A DNA stretch of 18,560 bases from Fibrobacter sp. (GTDB lineage: Bacteria; Fibrobacterota; Fibrobacteria; Fibrobacterales; Fibrobacteraceae). Of this stretch, positions 16,269-18,560 are shown piece after piece. Where the stretch lies: NCBI GenBank assembly GCA_012841225.1, contig DUVD01000121.1:1-18560 (forward strand), given 5' to 3'. Position numbers and translations under genes: made by a program. The first letter of the stretch is position 1. Each line of letters opens with the position of its first letter. The notes beneath the pieces were generated by a model. The model was not told the origin of the DNA. It ran no database searches and saw only the letters and a list, made by a program, of their open reading frames with translations.

Positions 16269-18145
16269 AATAAAACCCTCCGTTTGGACAATTTTACCTT
16301 TATTTCAAAAGAATCGGATTCTAAAGCAGATAAAGCAAGATCCCAAAAGAAAAACACTCGGAGCCCTTGAACTGCTTGGGGAGAAGCAAATTGATTCATC
16401 CCCATGATTGGAGAAATCAGCACCCTAGTAGGGCAACTAAATTCAAAACGTAAAAACCAAGCCAAAAGACGATCTTGTAACTCAAAAAACTCCGCATTTG
16501 GGTACAAAACAGGAAGAGATTCTATTAATGAAATTTTCTTACCGTTAATTTTCATCAGTTGTGTTTTAGGATCAAATCCTCGCATGCCGAGCTCTAATTC
16601 AGTGCCAAAATAGCCTTTAAAATCCAAGTAAGTCGAGTTGGTTAAGTGATAAGACAAGTCAAAAGAGGAGTGCTTTGAATGCAACGAATAACTTTTATCA
16701 ACATGAAAAATATGCTGTGTTTCTGGCGTGACAAAGGCTTGTTCAGAATGGAATAAAAGTTGAACGGACTCAGGTTCTCGTTTAACTTCATAATCTGAAG
16801 GAAAAGTCAAAACACCCTGACGATCTTCCACTGCCGATTGAAATGCAGAAACAGAACTAATTTTATTTGGTAAAAAATGATCGATAAATCCAACAGAAAT
16901 GTCGCCATCATCGCGCATAGCACTAATTAAATTCACTCCCGAAGGCTTATAATTTAATGAACGCAAAAAAGCACCACGAGCGTGGTCTATCAAAAATGAA
17001 ATTTGAGAATTATTGACCCAGACCTGCTTTTGTCCGTCCAACAAGTAATCCGTCACCTCTATGCGAAGCCCATCAAAGTTTTCAATACTTTCTAACGCAG
17101 AAACAACACCGATTAAATCTTTATGCGCTTTCCAACGCACTCCTGGATTTTTGATACCTTCGTCACCATGAAGATCGCGATAAAAAACAGGGGCCATTAT
17201 AGGGAGTAGCATTTCTTCTATTGCTTCTAATTCTTTTCCCTGTAATTTTTCAAGAGCATAACGATGTATAGCGAGAAGTGACTTATGTAAAAAATTAATC
17301 TCAGGACGGCGAATCAAAAGTTCACGACAACTATAAGCACCCGCAGGTAAGCCTAAATTTGGCCCTAAGGCGCTCACCAAATTCACCTTACCTTCACTAA
17401 TTTGCTGTTCTATAACATGAGAGACTGTCCATGTTTGCAGATCAAATAAAGCCAACTTTTCTTCTAATGAAACAAAAAAAGCAGGGATTTTAGCTAAGTC
17501 CGCTAAGGGCACCTCTAGACTCGCCACCACACACTTATCGTTTTGAGGGATTTTATGCACCTCTTCTTCAAAAAAGGAAGAATCTTCTGTAAACGCTCTA
17601 GATAAACTCGTAGAAACAGAAATCAAACGAATCATTGTTCCCTTGTCTTCTGTCGTAAACCAACCAGAAACAGCTGTAGTCCTACCCAGTGCAAATTGAA
17701 GGTTATCGTCATTCACCAAGGTATACTTAAAATCTTGTTGAGACAATAATTCCGTCATCCCTATTTCCCAAACCATTGACGAATTAAAATAGCCGCTAGG
17801 CTCCACCTGAAAAATTTTAGTCACATAATCACGATGTTTTTTTAATTGTAAGGCTTGTAAGCGAGAAGGAAAAAAAGGAGGCATTGAATCAAAAAAACCT
17901 CCTCCTAATAACTCCAAACGACCTTCTTGAGCGCGCTCCTTCATCCAAGCGACCTGTTGTGGAGCATGCTTGACCATAGCCTCTAAAATACTACCTGGCA
18001 AATATAAAGACACGCGAACAGAATTTTTATCTAGAAATAGCTTTAACTCTTTAACAAAAGTCTTAATTTCTTCAAAAGGAACAACATTCAAAGGAGAAAA
18101 TATCTCTTTAACATACAGTAGGATCGATAGTTTTAGTTTATACAT
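16265..18145 (-). CDS. GH57-like 4-alpha-glucanotransferase homologue lacking expected catalytic residues
   Basis: The 626-residue protein has the layout of Thermococcus-type GH57 4-alpha-glucanotransferases: barrel, DUF1925-like helical part and DUF1926-like beta domain. LLGGGFFDSMPPFFPSRLQALQ parallels the GFYEP block, and RRPEINFLHKSLLA parallels the conserved PExNFxHKRML segment. The HxHQP motif is absent (the start reads LSILLYVKEI). The nucleophile block WLTERVW reads FNSSMVW, with Ser123 in place of Glu (17777-17779). The FHDDGEK acid/base block reads ASLEVPL. It therefore looks like a non-catalytic homologue, perhaps glucan-binding or regulatory; that is inference. No signal peptide, so cytoplasmic. 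First gene of the operon, with a weak ribosome binding site before ATG 18145. Confidence 0.72.
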   Translation of the reverse strand: MYKLKLSILLYVKEIFSPLNVVPFEEIKTFVKELKLFLDKNSVRVSLYLPGSILEAMVKHAPQQVAWMKERAQEGRLELLGGGFFDSMPPFFPSRLQALQLKKHRDYVTKIFQVEPSGYFNSSMVWEIGMTELLSQQDFKYTLVNDDNLQFALGRTTAVSGWFTTEDKGTMIRLISVSTSLSRAFTEDSSFFEEEVHKIPQNDKCVVASLEVPLADLAKIPAFFVSLEEKLALFDLQTWTVSHVIEQQISEGKVNLVSALGPNLGLPAGAYSCRELLIRRPEINFLHKSLLAIHRYALEKLQGKELEAIEEMLLPIMAPVFYRDLHGDEGIKNPGVRWKAHKDLIGVVSALESIENFDGLRIEVTDYLLDGQKQVWVNNSQISFLIDHARGAFLRSLNYKPSGVNLISAMRDDGDISVGFIDHFLPNKISSVSAFQSAVEDRQGVLTFPSDYEVKREPESVQLLFHSEQAFVTPETQHIFHVDKSYSLHSKHSSFDLSYHLTNSTYLDFKGYFGTELELGMRGFDPKTQLMKINGKKISLIESLPVLYPNAEFFELQDRLLAWFLRFEFSCPTRVLISPIMGMNQFASPQAVQGLRVFFFWDLALSALESDSFEIKVKLSKRRVLL

Positions 18146-18376
18146 AAATAACAGTCTCGTTTTCTAAACAATAATTAAAATAACATTTAAACGATGGAAT
18201 AAAGCCTTAACTCTTACAAAAACAAGATTGTGTAAAAATAACTATTCTTTTCGCTACTGCAAACCATAAGCGTTACATCATTCAACGACCGATGATATAT
18301 TTTTTCCCCGCTAGCAGGTGCGTTGCTTTCCTATATCAGCCGGTGGTTATTTTTCGTCGTTCGCACAACGCAGATA
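18146..18376. other. Upstream region of the envelope operon
   Basis: This gap between the rRNA terminator and the GH57-like gene should contain the operon promoter. A - strand TTGTTT about 17 bp before TTATTC is a weak candidate pair. A 7-bp inverted pair, TGCGTTG at 18319-18325 and CAACGCA at 18366-18372, lies just past the terminator. No tRNA or convincing ORF is visible. Confidence 0.35.
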
Positions 18377-18421
18377 GTATTTAAAATAAAAGAAGCCCCT
18401 CGCGGTTACGCAAGGGGCTTC
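18376..18421 (-). terminator. Rho-independent terminator of the rRNA operon
   Basis: Stem GAAGCCCCT with AGGGGCTTC (9 bp), extended by GCG/CGC after a mismatch, surrounds a GTTA loop at 18392-18421. On the - strand it is followed by TTTTATTTTAAAT. It lies about seven bases past the 5S gene, the usual position for an rRNA operon terminator. Confidence 0.88.
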
Positions 18422-18428
18422 ATGAATC

Positions 18429-18538
<110 letters not shown>

Positions 18539-18560
18539 AAACATTAAAAAATAAACAATA

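Noticed and set aside
18300..18375. tRNA or small structured RNA between the rRNA terminator and the GH57-like gene
   Set aside because: No cloverleaf or TPsiC-like GTTCGA element could be fitted; only one 7-bp inverted pair is present.

Overview
The window looks like a piece of a Gram-negative chromosome that is fairly low in G+C. The best fit is a fibre-degrading, glycogen-storing anaerobe of the Fibrobacter type. That assignment is an inference. It rests on a GTP-type PEP carboxykinase, GlgC, a secreted CE1-type feruloyl-esterase-like protein with a sorting-domain-like module, TolC- and MlaC-family envelope proteins, and the end of an rRNA operon. No phage, plasmid, CRISPR or intact insertion sequence is visible.

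Left part (1-2540, + strand): the 3' part of a long U32-family (RlhA-like) gene runs in from outside the window. It is followed by a SlyD-type prolyl isomerase with an unusual Cys/Asp tail and a strong terminator. Middle left (2729-6391, - strand): a secreted esterase gene carries an in-frame TAA. Next come two 87-bp direct repeats, and then a two-domain NAD synthetase whose glutaminase cysteine is replaced by glycine. Centre (6446-9771): pckG and glgC are divergent across about 210 bp of shared regulatory DNA, so gluconeogenic/anaplerotic carbon flow and glycogen synthesis sit side by side. glgC then meets dusB tail to tail with 2 bp between them. dusB is divergent from an HU/IHF-family gene, which in turn meets rsuA tail to tail.

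Right part (18145 down to 11324, - strand): seven genes are packed as a single operon with ATGA, TAATG or few-base junctions. In transcription order they are a GH57-like protein lacking the expected catalytic residues, a STAS-membrane-coiled-coil protein, a membrane-anchored lytic transglycosylase, a TolC-family outer-membrane protein, a MlaC-family periplasmic lipid carrier, a membrane protein with a DUF2953-like part, and an RsuA-type pseudouridine synthase. The first six read as a cell-envelope module running from cytoplasm to outer membrane. I do not recognise it as a described system, and it is the main candidate for something new here.

The right edge holds a 5S rRNA gene on the - strand with its terminator, so an rRNA operon lies just outside the window and ends immediately upstream of the envelope operon.
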